Assembly: GCF_018141545.1 (NCBI RefSeq)
Contig: NZ_CP064356.1
Coordinates: 2,183,001 to 2,247,000, forward strand
Length of the DNA stretch: 64,000 nt
Direction: 5' to 3'
From: Miltoncostaea oceani
GTDB taxonomy: Bacteria; Actinomycetota; Thermoleophilia; Miltoncostaeales; Miltoncostaeaceae
Below are positions 1-8,942 of the stretch, piece by piece. The translations under genes were made by a program, and so were the position numbers. The notes under the pieces were generated by a model that saw only the letters and a list, made by a program, of their open reading frames with translations, had not been told where the DNA came from and made no database searches. Numbering within the stretch: position 1 is the first letter of the stretch; each line of letters starts with the position of its first letter.

Positions 1-667
1 GGCCGCGGTCGCGGAGGGGGCCGTCGGCGAGGGGGCCGGTCCACCCGGCCCCGTCGAGGATCGCGGCGCGGCGGTCCGGCGGCACGAGCGCGGCCAGGTC
101 CGCGGGCGACAGCGGCTCCATGCCGTCGTAGGCGGCGACCTCGGGGCTCGGGGAGCCGGCGGCGAGCAGGGCGGCCGCCGGCGCGTCGACCAGGGTCCGC
201 GCCTCGGAGAGCACGCGGGCGACGGCCTCGCGGGGCTCCCGCGACCCGTGGACGGCGCTGGCGGCGGCGCCGAGGCGGCGTGCGCGCTCGCGCTCGTCGG
301 CCTGCTCGCGCTGCAGGGACAGGTGCTCCAGGCCACGGGCGCAGACGGCGGCGACGAGCCGGAGGGCGGCCTCGGCCTCGGCCTCGTCGGCGGCGCCCCA
401 GATCTCCACGTGCCCGATGAGTCCGTCCCGGCCGACGAGGTCGGCGCGGACGGTCCCGCCCTCGGACCCGTCGCCCTCACGGGCGAGGACGGCCCCGGAG
501 GGGTGCGCGACGATGCGGCCACCGCGTGCGCCGGTCGCGGCGAGGGCCGCGTCGAGGGCGGCCGGGGCCACCCGCTCGGGCCGCCGCTCGGCGGACATGC
601 GCTCGATGATCTCGGCCAGCCGCGCAGGGCTGACGACACTCCAGGAACTCCGCTTCCATGCGGGCAC
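1..667 (-). CDS. GAF-domain sensor protein, C-terminus outside the window
   Basis: The frame starts at a GTG at 667 and stays open to the window edge, giving 222 codons without a stop. A GGGGAGG ribosome-binding site lies 8 bases before the GTG. Residues about 35-118 have the pattern of a GAF-type ligand-binding fold, an Arg/Glu-rich helix follows, and a second GAF-like segment starts near residue 140. There is no signal peptide or membrane segment in the visible part, so it is probably cytoplasmic. The output domain would lie past the edge and could be GGDEF, kinase or phosphatase; I cannot tell. Domain naming is by pattern only. Confidence 0.55.
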   Translation of the reverse strand, partial: MPAWKRSSWSVVSPARLAEIIERMSAERRPERVAPAALDAALAATGARGGRIVAHPSGAVLAREGDGSEGGTVRADLVGRDGLIGHVEIWGAADEAEAEAALRLVAAVCARGLEHLSLQREQADERERARRLGAAASAVHGSREPREAVARVLSEARTLVDAPAAALLAAGSPSPEVAAYDGMEPLSPADLAALVPPDRRAAILDGAGWTGPLADGPLRDRG

Positions 668-757
668 TCGCGGCCTCCCCGCCGTCGCTCGGGGTGGATA
701 TCGGCGCGTGGGGGGGCGAAGTGAAGCGACGGGGGGCCGACGGGCCGCTCCGCGGAC

Positions 758-1195
758 CTACCCGAGGCGGCGGAGCTCGTCCTCCAGGCGACGGGCCTCG
801 TCGGGCGTCGGTTCGGCGACGGGCGCCTCACGCGCCCCGGGGCGTGCCCAGGTGCGGGCGATCACCGGGATCGCGGCGAGCCCGACGAGCACGGCGAGGG
901 CCGGCACGAGCCACGCGATCAGGTCGAACCCCGATTTCGGCGGGGTCGCGAGCACCCCCTGGCCGAACTCGTCGACGAGGCCGTCGATGATCCGGTCCTT
1001 GTCCCAGCCGGCCTCGATGCGCTGGGCGATGTAGCGCTTCATGTCCTGCGCCACCGGCGCGCTCGACGTGTCGAGCGGCGTGTTGCAGGTCGGGCAGCGG
1101 ACCTCGCGGGCGACCTCGTTGACCGTCAGCCCGAGCGCGGTCGCCGGCAGCGCCGCCAGGAGCACCAGCAGCACCAGGGCGACCCGGCGGATCAC
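758..1195 (-). CDS. ccmH: CcmH-type cytochrome c maturation protein
   Basis: This is a 145-residue protein with an N-terminal signal or anchor helix (about 1-22), the thiol motif CPTC in the context VREVRCPTCNTPL-like at about residue 33, and a C-terminal transmembrane helix near 92-112. CcmH/CycL proteins present reduced apocytochrome thiols for heme ligation outside the membrane. The family motif is usually LRCxxCQ; here it is VRCPTCN. The GTG start overlaps the stop of the thioredoxin gene upstream as GTGA, so the two are translationally coupled. No ccmF or ccsA homologue is visible nearby. Confidence 0.85.
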   Translation of the reverse strand: MIRRVALVLLVLLAALPATALGLTVNEVAREVRCPTCNTPLDTSSAPVAQDMKRYIAQRIEAGWDKDRIIDGLVDEFGQGVLATPPKSGFDLIAWLVPALAVLVGLAAIPVIARTWARPGAREAPVAEPTPDEARRLEDELRRLG

Positions 1196-1818
1196 CGCGA
1201 CTCCGCCAGGATCTGGTCGATGGCGGTCGTCAGCTGGTCGGGCTGCTGCACGACGCCCCGGATCTTGAGGCCGATCCGGCCCTCCGGGTCGATCACGAAG
1301 GTCTCCGGCAGGGCGGGGACCTGGAACGCGTTCTTGGCGTCGTCCTCGCCATCGCGCAGCGTCGGGTACGTGAGGCCGTTGCGGTCGACGAAGCCGAGGG
1401 CGCTCTCGCGGAGGTCCTGCACGTCGACGCCGAGCACCACCACCTCGCCGTCGCCGCGGTACCGGCGGGCGACCTCCTCGAGCACGGGCGCCTCGACCTC
1501 GCACGGCTCGCACCAGGAGGCCCAGAAGTTGAGCACGACGGTCTTGCCGCGCAGGGACGAGAGCGACACCTCGGAGTCGACGGGACCGATCCCGTCGGCG
1601 GCCACCAGCACGGGCAGGCTGATCTCGGGCGCCTCGGGCCGCTCGCCCGCGTCGAGGGCGTCCTGGATCGAGGTGCCGATCGCGTCCTTGTTGACGAGGC
1701 CCACCACCAGCAGGCCGATCACCCCGAGCACGACGATCGCGCCGACGACCGCGGCGATCGTGCGGCGCCGGTCCCATCCGCTCTCGGGGGGCGTCGTCGG
1801 GTCGGGAGGGGCGTCCAC
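1192..1818 (-). CDS. ccmG: TlpA/DsbE-family thiol-disulfide oxidoreductase (cytochrome c biogenesis)
   Basis: The 208-residue protein has a single N-terminal membrane anchor (about 20-43) and a thioredoxin fold with active site WCEPC near residue 107 and the cis-proline segment ALPETFVID near 175. It should face outside and reduce CcmH or apocytochrome thiols. It leads the two-gene operon with ccmH. Its GTG start lies only 6 bases after a TACCCT hexamer at 1825-1830 and has no Shine-Dalgarno, so the mRNA may be leaderless. The ResA name would fit equally well. Confidence 0.85.
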   Translation of the reverse strand: MDAPPDPTTPPESGWDRRRTIAAVVGAIVVLGVIGLLVVGLVNKDAIGTSIQDALDAGERPEAPEISLPVLVAADGIGPVDSEVSLSSLRGKTVVLNFWASWCEPCEVEAPVLEEVARRYRGDGEVVVLGVDVQDLRESALGFVDRNGLTYPTLRDGEDDAKNAFQVPALPETFVIDPEGRIGLKIRGVVQQPDQLTTAIDQILAESR

Positions 1819-1824
1819 CCCCCC

Positions 1825-1830
1825 AGGGTA
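1825..1830 (-). promoter_or_regulatory. -10 box for the ccmG-ccmH operon
   Basis: TACCCT reads on the minus strand with exactly 6 bases to the GTG start of ccmG at 1818. A transcript from this box would begin at or next to the start codon. I see no convincing -35 hexamer. Confidence 0.5.
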
Positions 1831-1893
1831 GCGTGGCGCGCGACGGCGGCCGGGGGCCGAACGCCCGTGATCGGCGTGGCCGATCGACGCGCG

Positions 1894-2322
1894 TCAGTCC
1901 TCCGGGGTGGCCTCGCCCTCGTCCCCGGTCCCGCGCTCCTTCTCACGCCGGCGGGCGATCGACTCCTCGACCCGGTTGATCACCCAGTCGGGGACGGGGC
2001 CGCTCATGTCCATGTCCGGCCACTCCTCGCGCTCGGTCGGCACGGGGGGCGGCGGGTCGCCGGGGTCCGGCTCCGGCTCGGGGGTGCGGCGGTCGGGGGA
2101 CGCCGCGGGGCGCTCCTCCGCGACGACCTCGTCGTCGCGCACGACGACGATCCGCCAGGCGCTCGCGCCCTCGCCGTAGATCACCTCGAGGCGCTTGCGC
2201 TCGTGCGCGGCGGCCTCGCGGGCCTCGGCCTCGGAGCGGTGCTCGCCGATCACGCTGCGCTGGGAGGCGGCCTGTCCGGAGAGCCCCTCCACGACGACCT
2301 CGTATCGGCGGCGGCGGCGCAC
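1894..2322 (-). CDS. Hypothetical acidic protein, 142 residues
   Basis: I do not recognise this protein. It begins with an Arg-rich stretch, then a predicted alpha/beta segment (about 5-68, with YEVVVEG and WRIVVVRDD strands), a Pro/Glu-rich linker (about 72-100) and an amphipathic C-terminal helix containing WVINRVEESIARRREKE. The GTG at 2322 is the only plausible start; the Shine-Dalgarno is weak. No signal peptide is visible. It sits alone between the glucosaminidase gene and ccmG on the same strand. Confidence 0.6.
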   Translation of the reverse strand: MRRRRRYEVVVEGLSGQAASQRSVIGEHRSEAEAREAAAHERKRLEVIYGEGASAWRIVVVRDDEVVAEERPAASPDRRTPEPEPDPGDPPPPVPTEREEWPDMDMSGPVPDWVINRVEESIARRREKERGTGDEGEATPED

Positions 2323-2376
2323 CGCACCATCTTCGCCCTTCCGGGGGCCGGCCCTGCCGACCCCGGGTCGATCGGC

Positions 2377-3051
2377 CTACCGGCCCCCGCCGAGGGCGAC
2401 CGAGCCGGCCGGGTCGCCGCCGAGCTCGCGGTACAGCGTCGTCGTGTTGCGGAGCCAGTTGGAGTTCAGGTTCGTCGGGTCGTTCCCCACGCCGAGGGGC
2501 GCGTACCGGGCCTGGATCTGCGGCAGGGTGACGAGGCCGTCGTCGAGGTAGCCGGTGCGCAGGCCGCGGGCGACGGTGGCGATGTTCTCCTCCCAGCTCG
2601 CGAAGGTCCGGTGGGGACCCCAGCCGAAGGCGTTGTTGCGGGACCGGGCGCCGGGGTCGGAGCCGAGGGAGCTCTCGGCCCGCGCGATCGCGACGAGCGC
2701 GCGCGGGTCGATGCCGTTCGCGACGCCCTCGCGGACGAACACGTCGCCGAGCCCCACGAGCGGGGCGCCGGGGTTCTTGGAGGCCATCCACGCGTCGAGC
2801 TGGGCGCCTGTGACGGGCGAGGCCCCCGACGCGGACGCCGGGGTGCCGGCGACCGCCGGGGTCCCCATGGCGCCGTCGAGGGCGGCCGCGAAGGCGTTCT
2901 GCGTCGTGGTCGTTCCGGCCGCGCCACCGGTGGCCGTCGTCGTGGCGGTCGTGGCCGTGACCGTGGTGGCGGCCGCCGGGGCGAGGCCGCCGGTGATCTC
3001 GCGGATCCTCGCGAGGGTCGCCGTCAGTCCCGATGCCGCCTCGATGCTCAT
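2377..3051 (-). CDS. Glucosaminidase-domain peptidoglycan hydrolase, flagellar-export style N-terminus
   Basis: The C-terminal 110 residues match the FlgJ/LytG-type N-acetylglucosaminidase fold: LVAIARAESSLG with the likely catalytic Glu, then NNAFGWGP, FASWEENI, and the RYAPLGVGNDP segment typical of actinobacterial members. The first 75 residues are a helical start (LTATLARIREITGG) and a long Thr/Ala-rich linker, with no signal peptide. In actinobacteria such a start occurs on flagellum-associated murein hydrolases, which suggests export through the flagellar type III system; that part is inference, as no flagellar gene is in the window. The length is 224 residues. Confidence 0.75.
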   Translation of the reverse strand: MSIEAASGLTATLARIREITGGLAPAAATTVTATTATTTATGGAAGTTTTQNAFAAALDGAMGTPAVAGTPASASGASPVTGAQLDAWMASKNPGAPLVGLGDVFVREGVANGIDPRALVAIARAESSLGSDPGARSRNNAFGWGPHRTFASWEENIATVARGLRTGYLDDGLVTLPQIQARYAPLGVGNDPTNLNSNWLRNTTTLYRELGGDPAGSVALGGGR

Positions 3052-3077
3052 CGCCTGCGCATCGGTCCGCCCCGCCC

Positions 3078-3611
3078 TCACCTTGAGGGCGGGGCGCCCG
3101 GTCGTGCGACGACGCAGACGGCGGCGGCGCCGCCGAGGTCGCGGTGGAGCACCTCCTCGACGGTGAACCCGTGGACGGGGAGCACCCGCTCCGCCCGCGT
3201 CGCGAAGTCGCCCGCGGCCCGGGCGACGGGCGGGTGCATCACCAGGTGCAGGCGCCCGCCGGCCGCGACCGCCCGGCGGAGCACGGCGAGGCCGGGGTCC
3301 CCCGTCCCGCGGACCAGGTCGACGTGGACGGCCAGCACCCGGTCGAAGCGGCCCGCCGGCAGGTCGGCGTCCTCGAGCGCCGTCGTCAGCACCGTGACGC
3401 GGCCCTCCGCGATCGCGGCGGCGTTGCGCCGCGCCGTCGCCGCGGTCATCGTCGCCGACCGGTCGAGCGCCGTGACGGTCCCGGCCGTGACGAGCGCGGC
3501 GGCCAGGCCGACCGCCACCCCGTGGCCGCAGCCGACCTCCAGGAGGTGGTGACCGGGGCGCAACCCGAGCGTGCCGACCGCCCACTCCAGGCGCGGCGAC
3601 GCCCTCCCCAT
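3078..3611 (-). CDS. Class I SAM-dependent methyltransferase
   Basis: The 177-residue protein has motif I as LLEVGCGHGVAV (about 23-34), an acidic residue ending strand 2 (TALDRS), and a motif IV-like RVLAVHVD. This is the Rossmann methyltransferase core without an added substrate domain, so the substrate cannot be named. The ATG at 3611 follows the trpC stop by 2 bases, so it is the last gene of the trp operon and probably coupled to it. Whether it acts in tryptophan-derived metabolism is unknown. Confidence 0.75.
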   Translation of the reverse strand: MGRASPRLEWAVGTLGLRPGHHLLEVGCGHGVAVGLAAALVTAGTVTALDRSATMTAATARRNAAAIAEGRVTVLTTALEDADLPAGRFDRVLAVHVDLVRGTGDPGLAVLRRAVAAGGRLHLVMHPPVARAAGDFATRAERVLPVHGFTVEEVLHRDLGGAAAVCVVARPGAPPSR

Positions 3612-3613
3612 CG

Positions 3614-4390
3614 CTACCCGAGCAGCTCCCGCACGGCGCGCACGGGGTCGTCGGCCCGCATGAGGGCCTCCCCCACCAGGATCGCATCGACGCCGGCGCG
3701 CTCGAGGCGCTCGACGTCGTCGTGGCGGGTGATCCCCGACTCGGCGACGACGACGGTGCCGGCGGGCACGTCGGCCAGCAGGCGGAAGGTGGTGTCGAGG
3801 TCGACCTCGAGGCTGTGGAGGTCGCGGTTGTTGATGCCGAGCACCTCGGCGCCGGCGTCGACGGCGGCCTCGACCTCGTCCTCGTCGTGCACCTCGACGA
3901 GGCTGTCCATGCCGAGGTCGGAGGCGACGGCCATCAGCTCCTGCAGGCGCTCCCGCTCGAGCGCCGCGACGATCAGCAGCACCGCGTCGGCGCCCGCGGC
4001 CCGCGCCTCGAGCAGCTGGTACTCGTCGACCACGAAGTCCTTGCGCAGCAGCGGCAGGTCGCACGCGCCGCGGGCGGCGACGAGGTCGTCGAGGCTGCCC
4101 CCGAAGAACTCCGGCTCGGTCAGCACCGACACCGCGCGCGCCCCGGCCTCCTGGTAGGCGCGGACGACGTCGGCGACGGTGGCGTCGGGGCGGATGGGGC
4201 CGCGTGACGGGCTCGCGCGCTTCATCTCGGCGATGAGGGAGATCCCCTCGGAGATGAGGGCCTCCGAGAAGGGGCGCCCGCGGCGGGCGGGGCCGAGGCG
4301 GGTGCGCAGCTCGTCGGCCGGCAGCTCCCGCTTGCGGGCCTCCACGCCGGCGCGGGTGCGCTCGACGACGGTCTCGAGGAAGGTCGGCAT
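3614..4390 (-). CDS. trpC: Indole-3-glycerol phosphate synthase
   Basis: The 258-residue protein converts carboxyphenylamino-deoxyribulose phosphate to indole-3-glycerol phosphate. The family signatures are visible: IAEMKRASPSRG near residue 53, LLRKDFVVDEYQ near 118, LGINNRDLHSLEVDL near 190, VVAESGI near 218 and the phosphate-binding ILVGEALMRADDP near the C-terminus. It is monofunctional (no fused TrpF). It follows trpD by 10 bases. A TAGGGT hexamer at 4398-4403 lies 7 bases before the ATG and overlaps the trpD stop, so an internal start of transcription is possible. Confidence 0.96.
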   Translation of the reverse strand: MPTFLETVVERTRAGVEARKRELPADELRTRLGPARRGRPFSEALISEGISLIAEMKRASPSRGPIRPDATVADVVRAYQEAGARAVSVLTEPEFFGGSLDDLVAARGACDLPLLRKDFVVDEYQLLEARAAGADAVLLIVAALERERLQELMAVASDLGMDSLVEVHDEDEVEAAVDAGAEVLGINNRDLHSLEVDLDTTFRLLADVPAGTVVVAESGITRHDDVERLERAGVDAILVGEALMRADDPVRAVRELLG

Positions 4391-4400
4391 CCCCGAAACC

Positions 4401-5435
4401 CTACGCGGCCGCGCCGAGGCGGCGGGTGACGGCGACGAAGGCGTCGAGGCGCTCCCGTGCCGCGCCCTCGTCGATGCTCGCCTCGGCGAGCGGGAGGGCG
4501 GCGTCGAGCGACGCGGCGCGGCCCGCGAGCCAGATGGCGGCGGCGGCGTTCAGCACGACGACGTCGCGGGGGGCGCCGGCGGCCCCGTCGAGCACGGAGC
4601 GCAGCACCTCGGCGTTGTGGGCCGGGTCGCCGCCGGCGATGTCGCCGTCGGAGGGCGGCGCCACGCCGAGCGCGGCCGGGTCGATGACGCCGGTGCGCAC
4701 GCCGTCGGCGTCCATCTCGACGGTGTCGCTGACGGCACCCGAGGAGACCTCGTCCATGCCGTCGCGGCCGCAGACGAGGAGGGCCCGCTCGCAGCCGAGC
4801 ATCTCGAGGGCGCGGCCCATGCGGTCGAGGTAGGCGGCGTCGCTGACCCCGATGAGCTGGCGCGGGGCGCCCGCCGGGTTGGTGAGGGGGCCGAGCAGGT
4901 TGAAGATCGTCCGGACCGCGAGGGCGCGGCGGACGGGGACGATGTGGCGGAACGCCGGGTGGTGGGCGGGCGCGAACATGAAGCCGAGGCCGGTCTCCTC
5001 CAGGCAGCGCGACACGCCGTCGGGGTCGAGGTCGATGCGGGCGCCGAGCGCCTCCAGCACGTCGGCGCTGCCGCACTTGGACGTGGCCGACCGGTTCCCG
5101 TGCTTGGCGACCGCCACACCGGCGCCGGCGACGACGAACGTCGACGTCGTCGAGATGTTGAACGTCGGGCGGCCGCCGCCGGTGCCGCACGTGTCGATGA
5201 ACGGCCCGGGGGGCGGCGCGACGGGCTCGGCGTGGGCGCGGACCGTCGCGGCGAGCCCGGCCAGCTCGTCGGCGGTCTCCCCCTTCGCCCGCAGCGCGAT
5301 GAGCAGGCCCGCGGTCTGGGCGTCGCCGGCCTCGCCGGACATGACGGCCTCGAGCGCCTGGGACGCGCCCTCGCGACCGAGGTCCTCACGGGCCAGCAGG
5401 CGGTCGATCGCCTGGGAGATCACCTCGCTGGGCAC
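4401..5435 (-). CDS. trpD: Anthranilate phosphoribosyltransferase
   Basis: The 344-residue enzyme transfers phosphoribose from PRPP to anthranilate. Visible motifs are DTCGTGG near 82, the PRPP and metal region GNRSATSKCGSADVLEALG near 113, and GMDEVSS with the acidic metal ligands near 225. Length and motifs are typical for the family. The GTG start has a TACCAT hexamer 6 bases upstream (5442-5447) and only a 13-base gap to trpG, so it may have its own leaderless transcript besides the operon mRNA. Confidence 0.96.
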   Translation of the reverse strand: MPSEVISQAIDRLLAREDLGREGASQALEAVMSGEAGDAQTAGLLIALRAKGETADELAGLAATVRAHAEPVAPPPGPFIDTCGTGGGRPTFNISTTSTFVVAGAGVAVAKHGNRSATSKCGSADVLEALGARIDLDPDGVSRCLEETGLGFMFAPAHHPAFRHIVPVRRALAVRTIFNLLGPLTNPAGAPRQLIGVSDAAYLDRMGRALEMLGCERALLVCGRDGMDEVSSGAVSDTVEMDADGVRTGVIDPAALGVAPPSDGDIAGGDPAHNAEVLRSVLDGAAGAPRDVVVLNAAAAIWLAGRAASLDAALPLAEASIDEGAARERLDAFVAVTRRLGAAA

Positions 5436-5441
5436 GGCGGG

Positions 5442-5447
5442 ATGGTA
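5442..5447 (-). promoter_or_regulatory. Possible internal -10 box before trpD
   Basis: TACCAT on the minus strand is followed by 6 bases and the GTG start of trpD. The spacing equals that at other putative leaderless starts in this window. It lies in the short trpG-trpD gap, so it may also be chance. Confidence 0.3.
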
Positions 5448-5448
5448 C

Positions 5449-6033
5449 TCAGACGGCCAGGGAGAGGAAGTTCGACAGCAGGGGCCGGCCGGCCCCGGTG
5501 AGGATCGACTCGGGGTGGAACTGCACGCCCTCGACGGGCAGCTCGCGGTGGCGGAGTCCCATGACGACGTCGCCGTCGCACCGGGCGGTGACGACGAGGT
5601 CGGGCGCGTCGGCCGGTTCGACGACGAGCGAGTGGTACCGCGTCGCGACCATCGGGTTCTCCAGGCCGGCGAACACGGAGGCGCCGTCGTGGTGGATCTC
5701 GCTCGTCTTGCCGTGGACGGGCTCGCGTCCCCGCACGACCCGGCCGCCGAAGGCCTGGCCGATCGCCTGGTGGCCGAGGCAGACGCCGAGGATCGGCATG
5801 CGCCCCGCCAGCTCGCGGATCGCGGCGACGGAGATGCCGGCCTCGTCGGGGGTCTTCGGCCCGGGCGACACGACGAGGTGCGTCGGCGCGAGCGCGGCGA
5901 TCCCCGCGACGTCGATGGCGTCGTGGCGGTGCACGAGCACCTCGGCGCCGAGCTCGCCCAGGTACTGGACGAGGTTGTACGTGAAGCTGTCGTAGTTGTC
6001 GATCAGGACGACCCGGGGTGCCGTGGCGGTCAT
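5449..6033 (-). CDS. trpG: Anthranilate synthase component II (glutamine amidotransferase)
   Basis: The 194-residue class I glutamine amidotransferase supplies ammonia to TrpE. It has the catalytic triad pattern: nucleophile Cys in GVCLGHQAIGQAFGG near 83, and His/Glu in VQFHPESILT near 171-173. The start DNYDSFTYNLVQYLGELG is typical. In many bacteria the same subunit also serves PabB. It lies 7 bases after trpE and 13 before trpD. Confidence 0.95.
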   Translation of the reverse strand: MTATAPRVVLIDNYDSFTYNLVQYLGELGAEVLVHRHDAIDVAGIAALAPTHLVVSPGPKTPDEAGISVAAIRELAGRMPILGVCLGHQAIGQAFGGRVVRGREPVHGKTSEIHHDGASVFAGLENPMVATRYHSLVVEPADAPDLVVTARCDGDVVMGLRHRELPVEGVQFHPESILTGAGRPLLSNFLSLAV

Positions 6034-6040
6034 CGGCGCC

Positions 6041-7570
6041 CTACCAGTCCGACTGGGCCGCGGCGACCTCGATGGCGCGGAAGAGCGCGGCCGCCTTGTT
6101 CTGGGTCTCCTCGTACTCGGTCGCGGGGACCGAGTCGGCCACGATGCCCGCCCCCGCCTGCACGTGGGCGACGCCGTCGCGGCAGACGATGGTGCGGATC
6201 GTGATGCACGTGTCGAGGCCGCCGTCCCACCCGAGCCAGCCGACGGCGCCGCCGTAGGGGCCGCGCTTGGTGGGCTCCAGCTCGTCGATGATCTCCATCG
6301 CCCGCACCTTCGGGGCGCCCGACAGGGTGCCGGCCGGGAAGGTCGCGCGGAGGGCGTCGGACGCGCGGCGGCCCTCGGCGAGGCGCCCGACGACGGAGCT
6401 CTCGATGTGCATGACGTGGCTGTAGCGGCGGACGTCCATGAGGTCGGTGACGCGGACGGTGCCGATCTCCGACACCCGGCCGAGGTCGTTGCGCCCGAGG
6501 TCCACGAGCATCACGTGCTCGGCCCGCTCCTTGGGGTCGGCGAGCAGCTCGGTGCCGAGCCGGTCGTCCTCCTCCTCGGTGGCGCCGCGGGGGCGGCTGC
6601 CGGCGATCGGGTGCATCTCGACGTGGTCGCCCTCGACCTTGACGAGCAGCTCCGGCGACGACCCGACGAGCGTCACCTCGCCCGTCTCGAGGAAGTACAT
6701 GTAGGGCGACGGGTTGACGGTGCGCAAGCCGCGGTAGACCGCGAACGGGTCGAGGGTCATCGGCGCGGAGAACCGCTGCGACGGGACCACCTGGAAGGCG
6801 TCGCCGGCGTAGATGTACTCGCGGGCGCGCTCCACCGCCGCCTCGAACTCCTCACGGGCCATGTTGCTCGTGACGGGACCGAGCGTGGGCTCCTCGTCGC
6901 GGTCGGCCGGGCGCGGGACGGGACCCGAGAGGCGGCCCTTGAGGTCGGCGAGCGTCGCCACGGTCCGCCAGTAGTCGCCGTCGACGTCGCCGCCCGGGTC
7001 GATGCGGCACGGGACGACGATCGTCAGGGAGCGCCGCAGGTGGTCGAAGACCACGACGGGGCCGGTGACGAGCGCGATCAGGTCGGGGATCCCCCGGTCG
7101 TCGGGCGGGGTGCCCGGCAGGTTCTCGACGGTGCGCACGAGGTCGTAGCCGAAGAAGCCGACGGCGCCCCCCGAGAACGCGAGCGGCTCGTGCGGTGGGG
7201 CCATGCCGATGCCGCGCACCACGTCCTCGACCGCGCCGAACGGGTCGGAGGCGTCCAGCGGGCGCGTCCCGCCGCCCTCGTCGGTGACCTCCAGGGCGCC
7301 GTCGGCGCCGCGGATGACGGCCTGGGGGCGCACGCCGATCATCGAGTGGCGCCCGAGCTTGCCGTGCTCGACCGACTCCAGGAGGAACGCCGGGCCGCCG
7401 TCGCGCAGCTTCAGGAAGGCGCTGACGGGGGTCTCGCAGTCGGCGATGTAGGTGTGGGTGAGCGTCACCTGGCCGTGCACGCCCACCATGGCGCGGACCT
7501 GCTCGATGCCGGGGGTCACCTCGAGCTGCGCCCCGCGGCGGGGCGGCACCTCGAGCCGCAGGCGGGTCAC
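6041..7570 (-). CDS. trpE: Anthranilate synthase component I
   Basis: The 509-residue chorismate-using enzyme makes anthranilate with TrpG. The feedback-site motif LLES ([15 protein letters not shown]) lies near residue 57, which favours TrpE over PabB. The C-terminal chorismate domain has [35 protein letters not shown] and GPYGGAVG. The GTG at 7570 overlaps the hisIE stop as GTGA. Tryptophan probably inhibits it allosterically through the LLES region (family knowledge). Confidence 0.95.
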   Translation of the reverse strand: MTRLRLEVPPRRGAQLEVTPGIEQVRAMVGVHGQVTLTHTYIADCETPVSAFLKLRDGGPAFLLESVEHGKLGRHSMIGVRPQAVIRGADGALEVTDEGGGTRPLDASDPFGAVEDVVRGIGMAPPHEPLAFSGGAVGFFGYDLVRTVENLPGTPPDDRGIPDLIALVTGPVVVFDHLRRSLTIVVPCRIDPGGDVDGDYWRTVATLADLKGRLSGPVPRPADRDEEPTLGPVTSNMAREEFEAAVERAREYIYAGDAFQVVPSQRFSAPMTLDPFAVYRGLRTVNPSPYMYFLETGEVTLVGSSPELLVKVEGDHVEMHPIAGSRPRGATEEEDDRLGTELLADPKERAEHVMLVDLGRNDLGRVSEIGTVRVTDLMDVRRYSHVMHIESSVVGRLAEGRRASDALRATFPAGTLSGAPKVRAMEIIDELEPTKRGPYGGAVGWLGWDGGLDTCITIRTIVCRDGVAHVQAGAGIVADSVPATEYEETQNKAAALFRAIEVAAAQSDW

Positions 7571-8199
7571 GCCGGCGCCCGCCGGGAGGCGAGCTCGGCG
7601 GCCACCTCCTCCAGGCTCACGCCCGCCGCGGTCCAGAGCACGGCGAGGTGGTAGAGCAGGTCGGCGCTCTCGTAGACGACCTGCCCGTGCTCGCGGCCCT
7701 TGGCGGCGATGACGACCTCGGTCGCCTCCTCCCCCACCTTCTTGCAGACGGTGTCGATGCCCTTGGCGAGCAGGCGCGCCGTGTACGACGAGTCGGGGTC
7801 GGCGTCGGCCGCGCGGGCGGTGACGGTGCGCGTCAGGTCGGTGAGCGCGGCGTACGGTTCGGGCGCGTCCTCGGTGAGGGGCCGGTGGAAGCACGTCGCG
7901 GCGCCGGTGTGGCAGGCCACCCCGGTCTGGTCGACCGTCACGAGCACGGCGTCGCCGTCGCAGTCGAGGGACACCGAGCGCACCTTCTGCGTGTTGCCGC
8001 TGGTGGCGCCCTTGTGCCACAGCTCCTGGCGGGACCGGCTCCAGAACCACGTCTCGCGCCGCGCGATCGTCATCTCGAGGGACTCGCGGTTCATCCACGC
8101 GAGGGTGAGCACGCGCCCGTCGGTGGCGTCCTGCACGATCGCCGGGATCAGCCCGTCGGGGCCGAACCGGACGTCGTCGGGCAGCGCCCCGCCGCTCAC
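7567..8199 (-). CDS. hisIE: Bifunctional phosphoribosyl-AMP cyclohydrolase / phosphoribosyl-ATP pyrophosphatase
   Basis: The 210-residue protein carries HisI at the N-terminus (about 1-115: [25 protein letters not shown], and the zinc site [13 protein letters not shown]) and HisE at the C-terminus (about 120-205: [30 protein letters not shown]). It performs the second and third steps of histidine synthesis. It sits between deoC and trpE with GTGA overlaps on both sides, away from any other his gene in the window. HisI and HisE are separate in many actinobacteria, so the fusion is worth noting. Confidence 0.93.
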   Translation of the reverse strand: MSGGALPDDVRFGPDGLIPAIVQDATDGRVLTLAWMNRESLEMTIARRETWFWSRSRQELWHKGATSGNTQKVRSVSLDCDGDAVLVTVDQTGVACHTGAATCFHRPLTEDAPEPYAALTDLTRTVTARAADADPDSSYTARLLAKGIDTVCKKVGEEATEVVIAAKGREHGQVVYESADLLYHLAVLWTAAGVSLEEVAAELASRRAPA

Positions 8200-8897
8200 G
8201 CGGCGTCCCCGTTGAGGGCCGCCAGCTCCGCCATCACCGCGAGCGCCTGGGAGGTGCCGACGCGCGCCGCGCCGGCGCCGATCATCGCCTGCACCGCCTC
8301 GAGGGTGTCCACCCCTCCGCAGGCGTTGACGCCGACCCGCTCGGGCAGCGCGTCGCGGAGGAGCTCCACGTCGTGGACCGTCGCCCGGGTGGTGACGCCG
8401 GTGCACGTCTTGGCGAAGTCGGCGCCGACGTCGTCGACGATCTTGCAGGCCAGCCTCTTGACCTTGTCGTTCATGACCGGCGCCTCGATGATGACCTTCA
8501 CGAGGACGTCGCCGCGCGCGTCGTTCGCCGCGCGCCCGCGCACCGCCCGCACGACCCGCATCAGGTCGTCGCGGACGCCCGTGAAGTCACCTCGGAGCAT
8601 GGCCTGGTAGTTCATGACCACGTCGATCTCGTCGGCACCCTCGGCCACCGCCCGGTCGGCCTGCTGCGCCCGCTCCAGCGGCGTCGAGTCCCCCGCGGGG
8701 AAGTCGATGACGGCGCACGACTTGACGTCGCAGCCCTTCAGCAGCTCCGCCATGCGCGGGACGAACCGCGGGTGGGTGCACAGGGCGGCGAAGTGGTGCT
8801 CCCGCGCCGCGGCGCAGAACCGCTCCAGATCCTCCTCCGTCATGTCCGGCTCCACGACGGTGAGATCGAGCGTCTTGGTGAGGTCCTCGGCCCGCAT
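8196..8897 (-). CDS. deoC: Deoxyribose-phosphate aldolase
   Basis: The 233-residue class I aldolase cleaves 2-deoxyribose 5-phosphate to glyceraldehyde 3-phosphate and acetaldehyde. The Schiff-base lysine is in VLVKVIIEA, the second lysine in DFAKTCTGV, the aspartate in DEIDVVMNY, and the phosphate loop in [10 protein letters not shown]. The ATG at 8897 is chosen because a TATACT box lies 39 bases upstream and upstream frame has no other good start. It heads the deoC-hisIE-trp operon. Tagatose- or LsrF-type aldolases are less likely given these motifs. Confidence 0.9.
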   Translation of the reverse strand: MRAEDLTKTLDLTVVEPDMTEEDLERFCAAAREHHFAALCTHPRFVPRMAELLKGCDVKSCAVIDFPAGDSTPLERAQQADRAVAEGADEIDVVMNYQAMLRGDFTGVRDDLMRVVRAVRGRAANDARGDVLVKVIIEAPVMNDKVKRLACKIVDDVGADFAKTCTGVTTRATVHDVELLRDALPERVGVNACGGVDTLEAVQAMIGAGAARVGTSQALAVMAELAALNGDAA

Positions 8898-8936
8898 CAG
8901 GAGCGTGCGGGACGTGGCGGTTCGATCATCCGGCCG

Positions 8937-8942
8937 AGTATA
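8937..8942 (-). promoter_or_regulatory. -10 box for the deoC-hisIE-trp operon
   Basis: TATACT on the minus strand, 39 bases before the deoC ATG, is the best -10 hexamer between deoC and the divergent glycosylase gene. The -35 region is GC-rich and unconvincing. Confidence 0.45.

Noticed and set aside
3108-3140. Short GGC/GCC-rich tandem stretch as a simple repeat
   Set aside because: It lies in the methyltransferase coding frame and reflects Ala/Gly codons.
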